From: Halonotius roseus
GTDB lineage: Archaea; Halobacteriota; Halobacteria; Halobacteriales; Haloferacaceae
Direction: 5' to 3'
Assembly (NCBI RefSeq): GCF_006861655.1
Contig: NZ_SESI01000002.1
Span: forward strand, 532,775-596,774
DNA length: 64,000 nucleotides
The notes under the pieces were generated by a model that was not told the origin of the DNA, ran no database searches, and saw only the letters and a program-made list of their open reading frames with translations. Below, in pieces: positions 36,784 to 44,952 of this stretch (position 1 is the first letter of the stretch; each line of letters opens with the position of its first letter). The position numbers were made by a program, and so were the translations under genes.

Positions 36784-37919
36784 CAGTCCAGTGCCTCCGT
36801 AAGTGCGTCAACGACGGTATCGACGTGTGTCTCCTCAATGGTGAGCGGGGGCAAAAATCGGACGACTGTCCGACCCGCCGGCAGCGCGAGGATCTGGTGG
36901 TTCATCGCCAGATCGCGCAGCACGCGGTTCGCGCCGCGTTTCACCTCGACGCCGACCATCAGCCCGTTGCCGCGCACGTCGCGGACGCCAAGGTCGTGTT
37001 CCTCGGCGGCGGCCTCGATTTCGCGTATCATATAGTCGCCCATCTCGGCAGCATGCTGTGGAATCTCCTCGTCGACGATGGTCGAGACGGTCGCGTGTGC
37101 GGCCGCGGAGATGACCGGGCCGCCGCTGAACGTCGAGGCGTGCGAGCCGTAGTTGTCGGCGATCCAGTCACGGCAGAGCGTCGCGCCGACCGGGAGTCCG
37201 TTGCCGAGGCCCTTCGCGCTCGTGATCATATCCGGCACCACGTCGGCCCACTCGGAGGCCCAGAGCGTCCCGGTACGGCCCATCCCAGTCTGTACCTCGT
37301 CGAAAATCAGTGCCGCGCCGCTGGTCGCGGTTTCGACGCGAGCCCGCTGGAGGAACTCCTTGCGAGCGGGGTTGATCCCGCCCTCGCCCTGCACTGGTTC
37401 GACGATCACCGCGGCGGTGTCGTCGTCGATGGCGGCGGCCATCTCCTCGGCGTCGTCGTATGCGACGAACTCGACATCGCCGATCAGTGGCTCGTAGGGC
37501 TTCTTGTACTTGTCCTTCCACGTGGTCGCCAGTGCGCCCATCGTCCGGCCGTGAAAGCCGCGTTTCGTCGAGATGATCTTCGAGTTGCCTGTCGCCGAGC
37601 GGGCGAATTTGAGGGCGGCTTCGTTGGCCTCCGTCCCGGAGTTGCAGAGCCACACCTTGTCGACGGTTTTCGGGGCTGTTTCGGCGAGGAGTTCGTACAG
37701 CTTCGTCCTGATGTCGACCGGATAGGACGCCTGGACGTAGGTGACCCGCGAGAGCTGGTCGGTGATGGCGTCTTGGACGGCCTCGTGGCCGTGGCCGAGC
37801 GGGACACAGGCGTAGCTCGCGCCCATGTCCAGATACTCGGTGCCGTTGCTGTCGGTGACGTACGCGCCGTCACCCTCGACGATCTCGATCGGTTTCTCCG
37901 AGAAGACAAAGCCACTCAT
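36783..37919 (-). CDS. argD: [ArgW]-glutamate-semialdehyde aminotransferase (ArgD/LysJ type)
   Basis: A 378-residue class III PLP aminotransferase. Motifs: YLDMGASYACVPLGHGHEAV, NSGTEANEAALKFAR, HGRTMGALATTWKDKYKKPYEPL, LIFDEVQTGMGRTGTLWA, and the Schiff-base Lys in ITSAKGLGNGLPVGA. In haloarchaea it probably acts on the carrier-bound semialdehyde of the arginine path. Its ATG overlaps the argB stop by four bases and its stop overlaps argE by one, showing tight translational coupling. Confidence 0.95.
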   Translation of the reverse strand: MSGFVFSEKPIEIVEGDGAYVTDSNGTEYLDMGASYACVPLGHGHEAVQDAITDQLSRVTYVQASYPVDIRTKLYELLAETAPKTVDKVWLCNSGTEANEAALKFARSATGNSKIISTKRGFHGRTMGALATTWKDKYKKPYEPLIGDVEFVAYDDAEEMAAAIDDDTAAVIVEPVQGEGGINPARKEFLQRARVETATSGAALIFDEVQTGMGRTGTLWASEWADVVPDMITSAKGLGNGLPVGATLCRDWIADNYGSHASTFSGGPVISAAAHATVSTIVDEEIPQHAAEMGDYMIREIEAAAEEHDLGVRDVRGNGLMVGVEVKRGANRVLRDLAMNHQILALPAGRTVVRFLPPLTIEETHVDTVVDALTEALD

Positions 37920-38875
37920 TGGGTGATCTCTCCGTTGTCTGCCAGCGCGCTTGCCTCGATTTTCGTGCCCGCGCCGTCGAGCGCGCTACTGACCGGCGCG
38001 TCGCGGTTGGCGTCGCCGACGTGAACCGCCGTCGCGCCACCCTCAAGTGCCTCGGTTGCAGCCATCACTTTCTTCGTCATGAACCCCTCCGCGGCGGCTT
38101 TCACCGACTCCAGCTCCGCGGGTGTCGCTGCCGAATCGATGAGCGTCTCGGGATCGTCGGGATCAGCGTAGATGCCGGCCACGTCGGTCAACACGACGAG
38201 TTCGGCTCCGAGCGCGCCGGCGACCGCGGCCGCCGAGCGGTCGGCGTCGGCGTTGACCGGCAGGACTTCATCGTCGTCCTCGCCGAGCATCGGCACGCTC
38301 ACGACCGGCGTGTAGCCGTCATTGAGCAGCGTAGTCAACAGATCGCTGTTCACGTCGGTAATCTTGCCGGAGTGGTCGCCGCGCTTGATCTTCTTTTTGC
38401 CGTCTTCGAGCACGCGAACCGCCGACTTGCGGGGGCCGGTCAGCAGGCCGCCATCGACGCCCGACAGGCCGACGGCATCGACGCCGGCGTTGCGGAACAG
38501 CGTCGTCAACTCCGTGTTGAGTTTGCCGGCCATCACCATCGCGAAGACTTCCATCGTCTCCGCGTCGGTAAAGCGGCCGGTGACGCCGCCCGGTGTTTCG
38601 ACGTACGTCGGCTCGATGTCCATGCGTTCGAGCGTGTCGTCGACGGCGGTCGAGCCGCCGTGAACGACGACGACCTCGCGGTCGCCGTCGACGAGGCTGG
38701 CGATGTCGTCGACCGCGCCTTCGGGGTCGACGGCGTTCGCGCCGCCAATCTTGACGACAACTGGTGGCTGGCCACCGTCGGCTCGGAGTCGCCGCTGTGG
38801 GTTCGGCGGTGCCGTGCGGTCGGCTGTTCGATGCTGGCGACGACGAGCGCGTGTCTGTGAATCGTGTTCAGTCAT
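37916..38875 (-). CDS. argB: [ArgW]-glutamate kinase (ArgB/LysZ type)
   Basis: A 319-residue amino-acid kinase phosphorylating the side-chain carboxylate of the carrier-bound glutamate. The core starts at VVVKIGGANAVDPEGAVDDIA and continues VVVHGGSTAVDDTLERM, GLSGVDGGLLTGPRK, GKITDVNSDLLTTLL and PVNADADRSAAAVAGALGA. About 39 residues precede the core: an Arg/Gln-rich extension unlike the usual short N-terminus. No good alternative ATG or GTG lies nearer to the core, so the extension may be real, or a rare start codon is used. It begins 16 bases after argC. Confidence 0.93.
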   Translation of the reverse strand: MTEHDSQTRARRRQHRTADRTAPPNPQRRLRADGGQPPVVVKIGGANAVDPEGAVDDIASLVDGDREVVVVHGGSTAVDDTLERMDIEPTYVETPGGVTGRFTDAETMEVFAMVMAGKLNTELTTLFRNAGVDAVGLSGVDGGLLTGPRKSAVRVLEDGKKKIKRGDHSGKITDVNSDLLTTLLNDGYTPVVSVPMLGEDDDEVLPVNADADRSAAAVAGALGAELVVLTDVAGIYADPDDPETLIDSAATPAELESVKAAAEGFMTKKVMAATEALEGGATAVHVGDANRDAPVSSALDGAGTKIEASALADNGEITQ

Positions 38876-38891
38876 AAACAACCACTCCGTG

Positions 38892-39935
38892 TTATGGCGC
38901 GCCGACCGGGTGGAGCCCCTGAAAGTCGAGGCCCGCGGTCTCATCGAGGCCGAGGGCGATGTTCGTGCCGTGGATCGCCTGGCCGGCCGAGCCCTTCATC
39001 ATGTTGTCGATTGCGGAGAAGGCGACGAGTCGCTTGTTGCCGGGATCGAGTTCGAAGCCGACCTCAGCCATGTTGGTGCCGGCGACCGCCTTCGGTTCGG
39101 GGTAGCGGTAGACGCCACCGCCGCCGGCGACCAGCCGGACGAACGGTTCGTCCTCGTAGCTCTCGCGGTAGGCACTCCAGAGGTCGCCCTTCGAGACGGG
39201 CTCGCCGGGGAAGACGTGGCAGGTCGCCGACGAGCCACGGGTCATATCGACCGCATGCACCGTGAACGACAGCGAGACGCCGAGGAACTGCTCGATCTCG
39301 GCCTCGTGGCGGTGGCCCGTCGGGGCGTACGGGCGGACGACGCCCGACCGCTCGGGATGACTGGAGGCGTCGCCGCCGCCCGCGCCACCCTCCGAGGAGC
39401 CGACCTTCACGTCGGCGACGATCTGCTCGTCACCGGAGAGGATGCCAGAATCGAAAAGCGGTTTCAGGCCCAGGATCGTCGAGGCGGCGTTGCAGCCGCC
39501 GCTGGCGATGAGGTCAGCGCCCGGCAACTGGTCGCGGGTCAATTCGGGGAGGGCGTAGACGCTCTTATCCAGGTATTCGGGCGCGCTGTGGCCGTCGTAC
39601 CACTCCTCGTACTGGTCGGCCGTGTTGAGCCGGAAGTCCGCCGAGAGATCGACGACAGTGTCGGCGTGTTCGTAAAATTCGTCGATCTGTTCCATCGAGA
39701 CGCCGTGCGGGGTTGCCGCGAACAGTACGTCCACCGATTCGAGGTCGTCGGGCGAACTGAATCGCAGGTCGAGTTCGCGGAGATTGGGGTGGGAGTAGCC
39801 GATCGTTTTGTTCGCCTTCGAGCGGCTGGTCGCCTGCTTGATCTCGAAGTTGGGATGGCCGGCGAGCAGGCGGAGCAACTCGCCGCCGGTGAAGCCGGTA
39901 CCGCCGACGACGCTGGCGGTGTAGGTCTCGCTCAT
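38892..39935 (-). CDS. argC: [ArgW]-glutamyl-phosphate reductase (ArgC/LysY type)
   Basis: A 347-residue NADPH-dependent reductase. It opens MSETYTASVVGGTGFTGGELLRLL (Rossmann nucleotide site) and carries the catalytic Cys in IASGGCNAASTILGL, plus LPELTRDQLPGADLI and HRHEAEIEQFLG. The local sequence GGCNAAS is the LysY/ArgW-linked variant of the acetylglutamate-type GCYPT motif. A glycine-rich loop (SSEGGAGGGDASS) follows. Met at 39935 is the family start and overlaps the argX stop by four bases. Confidence 0.95.
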   Translation of the reverse strand: MSETYTASVVGGTGFTGGELLRLLAGHPNFEIKQATSRSKANKTIGYSHPNLRELDLRFSSPDDLESVDVLFAATPHGVSMEQIDEFYEHADTVVDLSADFRLNTADQYEEWYDGHSAPEYLDKSVYALPELTRDQLPGADLIASGGCNAASTILGLKPLFDSGILSGDEQIVADVKVGSSEGGAGGGDASSHPERSGVVRPYAPTGHRHEAEIEQFLGVSLSFTVHAVDMTRGSSATCHVFPGEPVSKGDLWSAYRESYEDEPFVRLVAGGGGVYRYPEPKAVAGTNMAEVGFELDPGNKRLVAFSAIDNMMKGSAGQAIHGTNIALGLDETAGLDFQGLHPVGAP

Positions 39936-40807
39936 TGGGGTGCCTCCGGGGTCTGGGCTTTCCTTTCCAGCCAATCGACGACGGTGGCCGGCACGTCGGT
40001 ATCGACACAGCCGTTGAGGGCTTTGAATTCGACGGTGTGGTTGATCTCGTGAACGGTGTACTCGCCGCTTTCCTCGCCGCCGACTTCCATTAGATCGACG
40101 CCGAGCAGGCCACCGCCGACCGCGTCGCTCGCTTTTTCGACGAGGTCGCGGGCGGTATCGTCGAGTTCGAAGGCGTCGGTGTCACCGCCTTTCGCGGCGT
40201 TGGTCAGCCAGTGATCCGAGGTTCTGGTCATCGCCGCGACAGGCTCGCCGTCGGTGGCGACGACGCGGATGTCGCGGCCGGGCTTATCGACGAACTCCTG
40301 GACGTAGAACACCTTGTGCTCGTAGTGGCCGAGGACTTTCTTGTGCTCCAGAATAGCTTCGGCCGCGCTCTCGGAGTCGATCTTCGCCATCAGGCGACCC
40401 CACGAGCCGACGACCGGCTTGAGCACACAGGGGTAGCCGAAGGACTCGATGGCCTCCATCGCCGCATCGACGGTGAAGGTGACTTTCGTATCCGGCGTCG
40501 GGACGCCAGCGTCGTCGAGTGCGAGACTGTTTTTCACCTTGTCGGCACACACGTCGGCCGTTTCAGGGCTGTTGACAACGGGCACGTCGTAGTGATCGAT
40601 AAAGCGCGTCGCGTACAGTGACCGGCTCGTCGACAGACAGCGGTCGACGACGAGATCGAGCTCCTCGACGTTGGCAGTTGTGCCGTCAAGGCCGAACTGG
40701 TGTTTCCGCACGTCGATCTTCTCGATTTCGTGGTCGCGGTCGCGCAGCTCGTTGAGCAACAGCTTCTCGTCCTGCCTGATCCGCGAGTAGAGGATACCGA
40801 TCTTCAT
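39932..40807 (-). CDS. argX: Glutamate-ArgW ligase (ArgX/LysX, RimK-like ATP-grasp)
   Basis: A 291-residue ATP-grasp enzyme that joins the alpha-amino group of glutamate to the C-terminal Glu of ArgW. Features: MKIGILYSRIRQDEKLLLNEL, VVNSPETADVCADKVKNSLALDDAGVPTPDT, the ATP-grasp core YPCVLKPVVGSWGRLMAKI, and HEINHTVEFKALNGCVDTDVPATVVDWL. The last segment, with the conserved Asn/Glu metal ligands, distinguishes LysX/ArgX from RimK proper. It lies 54 bases after argW. Confidence 0.94.
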   Translation of the reverse strand: MKIGILYSRIRQDEKLLLNELRDRDHEIEKIDVRKHQFGLDGTTANVEELDLVVDRCLSTSRSLYATRFIDHYDVPVVNSPETADVCADKVKNSLALDDAGVPTPDTKVTFTVDAAMEAIESFGYPCVLKPVVGSWGRLMAKIDSESAAEAILEHKKVLGHYEHKVFYVQEFVDKPGRDIRVVATDGEPVAAMTRTSDHWLTNAAKGGDTDAFELDDTARDLVEKASDAVGGGLLGVDLMEVGGEESGEYTVHEINHTVEFKALNGCVDTDVPATVVDWLERKAQTPEAPQ

Positions 40808-40861
40808 TGTGCTGTGTTTGGATCGTTCGCCCCCGCTGCGGCCGCGGGCGTCGCAGCCACG

Positions 40862-41032
40862 TTACTCGCCCCAGTCCTCTTCGAGTTCCGGGGCCGTGTC
40901 GAGTTCCGGCGGGTCGGCTGCGAGGACTTCCAACTCGGCACCGCAGGTGCCGCAGTCGAGGATCTCTCCGACTTCGAGGTCGTCGTGCAGGTCGACGCCT
41001 GCACCGCATTCCGGACAATCTGCTTCTGACAT
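40862..41032 (-). CDS. argW: Amino-group carrier protein ArgW/LysW
   Basis: A 56-residue carrier. CPEC and CGTC form the Cys4 zinc ribbon (residues 6-9 and about 28-31), and the protein ends EEDWGE, the signature whose terminal Glu carries glutamate through the pathway. ATG at 41032 gives MSEADCPECGAG, the family start; an in-frame Met 13 codons upstream lies inside the TATA-like promoter and is rejected. It begins the argW-X-C-B-D-E-F part of the cluster. Confidence 0.95.
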   Translation of the reverse strand: MSEADCPECGAGVDLHDDLEVGEILDCGTCGAELEVLAADPPELDTAPELEEDWGE

Positions 41033-41056
41033 GGGTGTACGCAGGAGTTCCCGACG

Positions 41057-41068
41057 TATATACTTAAA
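41057..41068 (-). promoter_or_regulatory. TATA-like box of argW operon
   Basis: On the minus strand TTTAAGTATATA lies 25-36 bases before the argW ATG, a strong haloarchaeal TATA match for a leaderless transcript. It also argues against the longer argW frame. Confidence 0.6.
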
Positions 41069-41242
41069 CACATCGAACTTGTATGAAATTTTACACTAAA
41101 TGGCGTCGCCACTTCGCGTGATTTGCGGCGTTTTTGCGGCGTAGTGAAACACTCGGATCGATTTCATGTTGGTGGTGTGCCCCCGGATGGGGGTCGCCGC
41201 CGTCGGCCCCGCCGCCGGTATCGACGCGCTGGGTACAGTGGC

Positions 41243-42739
41243 TCAGACATACGCCTCGACGGCCTCCTGTAATGCGTCGTCGGCTGCGGCCACCTGCTCG
41301 CGGCGCGCAGCGAGTTCGTCGCCGTCGACAGCGAGGGCTTCGCGTGCACTCTTGATCGACGCCTCTACCTGTTCGGCTGCTGGCCCGCCGCGGGAGTCGC
41401 GGCTCGCTACGCTTGCGGCGGGATCGAGCGCGGATTCGACGCTCTTCTCGTCGACGTACTCGAACAGCGATTCGCCCAGCACGTCTTCGGCGGCTGCGTC
41501 AAGTACGGCGGCCGTCACGCCGTCGTCGCTGTGTTCGGCTTCCTCGGCTGCCAGCGCGACGACCTCGTGGGCCGTGCGGAACGGCAGGCCGGCCATCGCC
41601 AACAGGTCGGCGATACCGGTCGCCGTCGCAAAGCCGGCGTCGGCTTCCGCCGCCAGCACCTCGGCGTTCCAGTCGGCGGTCGCCACTGCGCCCGCCGCGA
41701 TCGACGACGCCTCGACGACGGCGTCGACCGCGCGGAACGTGTGTGGGTGCGCGCGCTGGAGGTCGCGGTTGTACGCCCGCGGCAGCCCCTTCAATGTCGT
41801 CAACAGCCCCGTCAACTCGCCGGTCGCATCGCCGGCAACTGCGCGGGTTAACTCCAGCGTATCGGGATTTTTTTTCTGGGGCATGATCGAGGAGGTCGAA
41901 CTGTAGTCGTCCGACAGATCGAGATACCCCTTGTTGGCGAAGACGACGATGTCCTCGGCGAGTCCCGACAGCGTGGTCGCGTGGATCGCCAGCGCGGCGG
42001 TCGCTTCCGCGAGGAAGTCCCGCGCTGAGGCGGCGTCCATCGAGTTCTCGACGACGCGGCCGAAGCCGAGCAACTCGGCCGTGCGCTCGCGGTCGATATC
42101 GAACGGCGTGCCCGCGAAGGCCGCGCCGCCGAGCGGCGATTCGTTCGTGCGGTCGTAGGCATCGAGCAGGCGTGCGGTGTCGCGCCCGACGGCGGCCGCA
42201 TACGACGAGAGGTAGTGGCCGACCGTCGTCGGTTGGGCCGGCTGGAGATGCGTGTAGCCGGGCATCACCGTCTCGCTGTGCTCGGCGGCTGCTTCCAGCA
42301 ACGATTCGCGCAGCGCGAGCGTCGTCTCGACGGCCTCCAACAGATCCGCGCGAAGGCGGTAGCGAATACAGGTCGCTACCTCGTCGTTGCGGCTGCGAGC
42401 GGTGTGCATCTTCCCGCCGTCGGGGCCGACGCAGTCGATGACAGCTGACTCGATGGCTTCGTGGACATCCTCGCCATCGGGGAGGTCGCCGTGCCCGGCC
42501 GATTCGACATCATCGAGCGCGCCCAGAACCTCGCCGGCTACGTCGTCGTCGATGATCCCTTGTTCGGCGAGCATGACAACGTGGGCGCGGTCGACCGCAA
42601 GGTCGGCGTCGAAAATCCGACTGTCGCCGGCGAGACTCGATAAGAACTCGCGGGCGGGGCCGCCGCTGAAGCGGTCACGGCGGACGACCGTCTCGTCGTC
42701 CGCGTCGTCGCCGCTGCCGGCTGTCGCGTCGTCGCCCAT
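41243..42739 (-). CDS. argH: Argininosuccinate lyase
   Basis: ArgH splits argininosuccinate into arginine and fumarate. The 498-residue product has DGGKMHTARSRNDEVATCIRYRLR, PGYTHLQPAQPTTVGHYL and the superfamily signature SSIMPQKKNPDTLEL with the catalytic Ser loop. It starts 6 bases after argG and is co-transcribed with it. The gap of about 210 bases to argW contains the argW promoter, so argGH and argW-F may be separate transcripts. Confidence 0.97.
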   Translation of the reverse strand: MGDDATAGSGDDADDETVVRRDRFSGGPAREFLSSLAGDSRIFDADLAVDRAHVVMLAEQGIIDDDVAGEVLGALDDVESAGHGDLPDGEDVHEAIESAVIDCVGPDGGKMHTARSRNDEVATCIRYRLRADLLEAVETTLALRESLLEAAAEHSETVMPGYTHLQPAQPTTVGHYLSSYAAAVGRDTARLLDAYDRTNESPLGGAAFAGTPFDIDRERTAELLGFGRVVENSMDAASARDFLAEATAALAIHATTLSGLAEDIVVFANKGYLDLSDDYSSTSSIMPQKKNPDTLELTRAVAGDATGELTGLLTTLKGLPRAYNRDLQRAHPHTFRAVDAVVEASSIAAGAVATADWNAEVLAAEADAGFATATGIADLLAMAGLPFRTAHEVVALAAEEAEHSDDGVTAAVLDAAAEDVLGESLFEYVDEKSVESALDPAASVASRDSRGGPAAEQVEASIKSAREALAVDGDELAARREQVAAADDALQEAVEAYV

Positions 42740-42745
42740 GATTGC

Positions 42746-43975
42746 TTACTCGTCGCTCTCGTCGTCGCCGTCGCTCGCCTTGCGTTTCGCGTCGGCGGCG
42801 CGCTTGGCTTCGGCGGCGATGCGATCCTGATAGCCGTGATATTTGGCGACGCCGGTCGCGTCGGCTTGGGTGATGTCGCCGACTTTCTCGGTGTTGAAGG
42901 AGGCGGCGTCGGCGGAGTAGACGGCATACTCGCTGTCGCGGCCGACGACGCGGGCTTGGCCACCTTCGAAGCGGATCGTCACCGTGCCGGTGACTTTGGT
43001 CTGCGTCTCCTCGATGAAGCCCTCCAGTGCGGCGACGAGCGGGCCATCGACGAGGCCCTCGTAGCCTTTCTGGCTCCACTCGGCGTCGACCTGCTGTTTG
43101 AAGTCGCGTTCCTCTTTCGTGAGGACGAGTGCTTCCAGCCCCTCGTGAGCGTTGAGCAGCGTCGTCGCCGCCGGGTGTTCGTAGTTTTCTCTCACTTTGA
43201 GCCCGAGCATGCGGTCTTCCATCATGTCGGTACGGCCGACGCCGTAGGAGCCGGCGAGTTCGTTGAGTTCTTCGATGAGTTCGATAGGCTTCATTGCCTC
43301 GCCGTTCAGCGAGACGGGATAGCCGTTCTCGAAGCCGAGTTCGATCTCCTCGCCGAAGCCGCTCGGCGCGGTCGTCCACTCGTAGATCTCCTCGCCCGGC
43401 ACGTAATCTGGCTCTTCGAGGTCGCCGCCCTCGATGGAGCGGCTCCAGAGGTTCGTGTCGATCGACCACGTACCCTCGTTGCCGGCCTCGACCGGGAGGT
43501 TGCGCTCGGCGGCGTACTCGATCTCCCAGTCGCGGGTCATCCCCATCTCGCGGACGGGCGCGATGACGTCGAGATCGGAGGCTCGCCAGACGGCCTCGAA
43601 ACGGAGTTGGTCGTTGCCCTTGCCGGTACAGCCGTGGGCGATGCCGTCGCAGTCCTCCTCCTCGGCGACGCGGAGGATCGCTTTGGCGATCACCGGCCGG
43701 GCGAGGGCGGTGCCCAGCGGATAGCCCTGATAGTCGGCGTTGGCGCGGACGGCGTCGAAACAGAGGTCGGCGAACTCCGCTTTGGCGTCGACGACGTGGT
43801 GGTCAAGATCGAGCGCCTCGGCGGTTTCTCGGGCTTCCTCGAACTCGTCGGCCGGCTGGCCGACGTCAACGGTGACGCCGATCACTTCATCGTAGTCGTA
43901 CTCCTCTTCGAGAACCGGCACGCAGACGGTCGTATCGAGTCCGCCGCTGAACGCCAGTGCCACGCGGTTTGTCAT
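42746..43975 (-). CDS. argG: Argininosuccinate synthase
   Basis: ArgG joins citrulline and aspartate using ATP. The 409-residue product has the PP-loop RVALAFSGGLDTTVCV at the start, HGCTGKGNDQLRFE, and TNLWSRSIEGGDLE. The C-terminal 30 residues are a Lys/Ala/Asp-rich tail (AAEAKRAADAKRKASDGDDE), longer than usual. Met at 43975 matches the family and has a TATA-like TTTAAG 26-31 bases upstream; an in-frame Met four codons earlier is less likely. Confidence 0.97.
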   Translation of the reverse strand: MTNRVALAFSGGLDTTVCVPVLEEEYDYDEVIGVTVDVGQPADEFEEARETAEALDLDHHVVDAKAEFADLCFDAVRANADYQGYPLGTALARPVIAKAILRVAEEEDCDGIAHGCTGKGNDQLRFEAVWRASDLDVIAPVREMGMTRDWEIEYAAERNLPVEAGNEGTWSIDTNLWSRSIEGGDLEEPDYVPGEEIYEWTTAPSGFGEEIELGFENGYPVSLNGEAMKPIELIEELNELAGSYGVGRTDMMEDRMLGLKVRENYEHPAATTLLNAHEGLEALVLTKEERDFKQQVDAEWSQKGYEGLVDGPLVAALEGFIEETQTKVTGTVTIRFEGGQARVVGRDSEYAVYSADAASFNTEKVGDITQADATGVAKYHGYQDRIAAEAKRAADAKRKASDGDDESDE

Positions 43976-44000
43976 TACTCCCACCAAACGGGGAGTGGGC

Positions 44001-44006
44001 CTTAAA
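44001..44006 (-). promoter_or_regulatory. TATA-like box of argGH
   Basis: On the minus strand TTTAAG, inside TGAATTTAAG, lies 26-31 bases before the argG ATG, the expected leaderless promoter position. Confidence 0.5.
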
Positions 44007-44285
44007 TTCAGTGATTTACAAATCCGAAAATAGCCGGATAGACGGCTCTACGCGGTTAAAAATAGGGTTTCGCGGAACGAAACAGCGACGGTCGAACCAG
44101 AACCGAGGCCTACCGGCCCGACCGTCGAAACGAGGCGAGGCCGCCGGTCGGCCCCGCTCGCGGTAGTCGCCGCAGCCGCCGCTCGCCGACGAACGCTGGC
44201 GCGGTGCGACGGGCGACTGCCATTATCCCGTGGTTGGTGGGCGGCTACAAAACCATTACGTGATCGCTTCGTGTGCAATCGCCCC
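44007..44285. other. intergenic stretch after lipid kinase gene, no supported gene
   Basis: About 280 bases between the convergently placed 3' end of the lipid-kinase-like gene and the argG promoter. A minus-strand frame of 37 codons at 44110-44223 (starts MAVARRTAPAF) is Arg-rich and not protein-like for a haloarchaeon, so I do not call it. Confidence 0.5.
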
Positions 44286-44903
44286 TCAGAACCACAGCGG
44301 ATCGAAGCCGGTGTCGACGCCGAGTAGCCAGAACGCAACGGCGATACCCGCGGCGGCGACCGGCGGGATCGTCAGATTGTCGTCGACAGCGACACCACGA
44401 ACGACCGGTTTGATCCCGTCGGCGACCGCGCCGACAGCCGCGCCGACCGCCGCCGCGACAGCCCCGACACCGAGGGTCGACCCGGCGACGGTAAACGGGA
44501 CGGCGAGGACGAAACAGACGCCGAACATCGCGGCGACGACCGCGGGGCGTTTGTGTTCGTCGGCCGCGTTGTCGCCCAACTCGCCGCTGATCGGATCGCC
44601 GAGGATGAGCATCAACATCGCCGGGATCGTCACCGCCGGGCCGAACAACACGGCGACGCTCGTCATACTCAGCATGTAGAGCGCGTAGCCCGCGACCGCG
44701 TGCTGTTCGTAGGGGCGGGTGATCTCGTCGTAGATCCGGTGATCGAGACCGACGACGAGCCGCAGGAATTCGAGGGTGAAGACGATCCCGGTCACGACGA
44801 GCATGAAATACCGGAGCTCCGTCCACGTCACGATCTCCAGCAGGTAGATCGCCGGCATCCCGACGCCGCTGGCGTGGATCGCCCGCCGGCCGTACTCGCT
44901 CAT
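44286..44903 (-). CDS. dolichol kinase/DGK1-like CTP-dependent lipid kinase
   Basis: A 205-residue polytopic protein with six or seven membrane segments. The pattern EITRPYEQHAVAGYALYMLSMTSVAVLFGP followed by MLMLILGDPISGELGDN resembles the SEC59/DGK1/VTE5 family of CTP-dependent polyprenol or lipid kinases (GD near the catalytic loop). In haloarchaea a dolichol kinase would feed dolichol phosphate to N-glycosylation. The N-terminus MSEYGRRAIHASGVGMPAIYLLE is typical of the group, with a His early. glyS follows on the same strand, after 49 bases on the other side. Exact substrate unknown. Confidence 0.75.
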   Translation of the reverse strand: MSEYGRRAIHASGVGMPAIYLLEIVTWTELRYFMLVVTGIVFTLEFLRLVVGLDHRIYDEITRPYEQHAVAGYALYMLSMTSVAVLFGPAVTIPAMLMLILGDPISGELGDNAADEHKRPAVVAAMFGVCFVLAVPFTVAGSTLGVGAVAAAVGAAVGAVADGIKPVVRGVAVDDNLTIPPVAAAGIAVAFWLLGVDTGFDPLWF

Positions 44904-44952
44904 GGTCGTCGTCTCGGTGTTGGTCGACGCATCGATACTGGCTGGTGCATCG

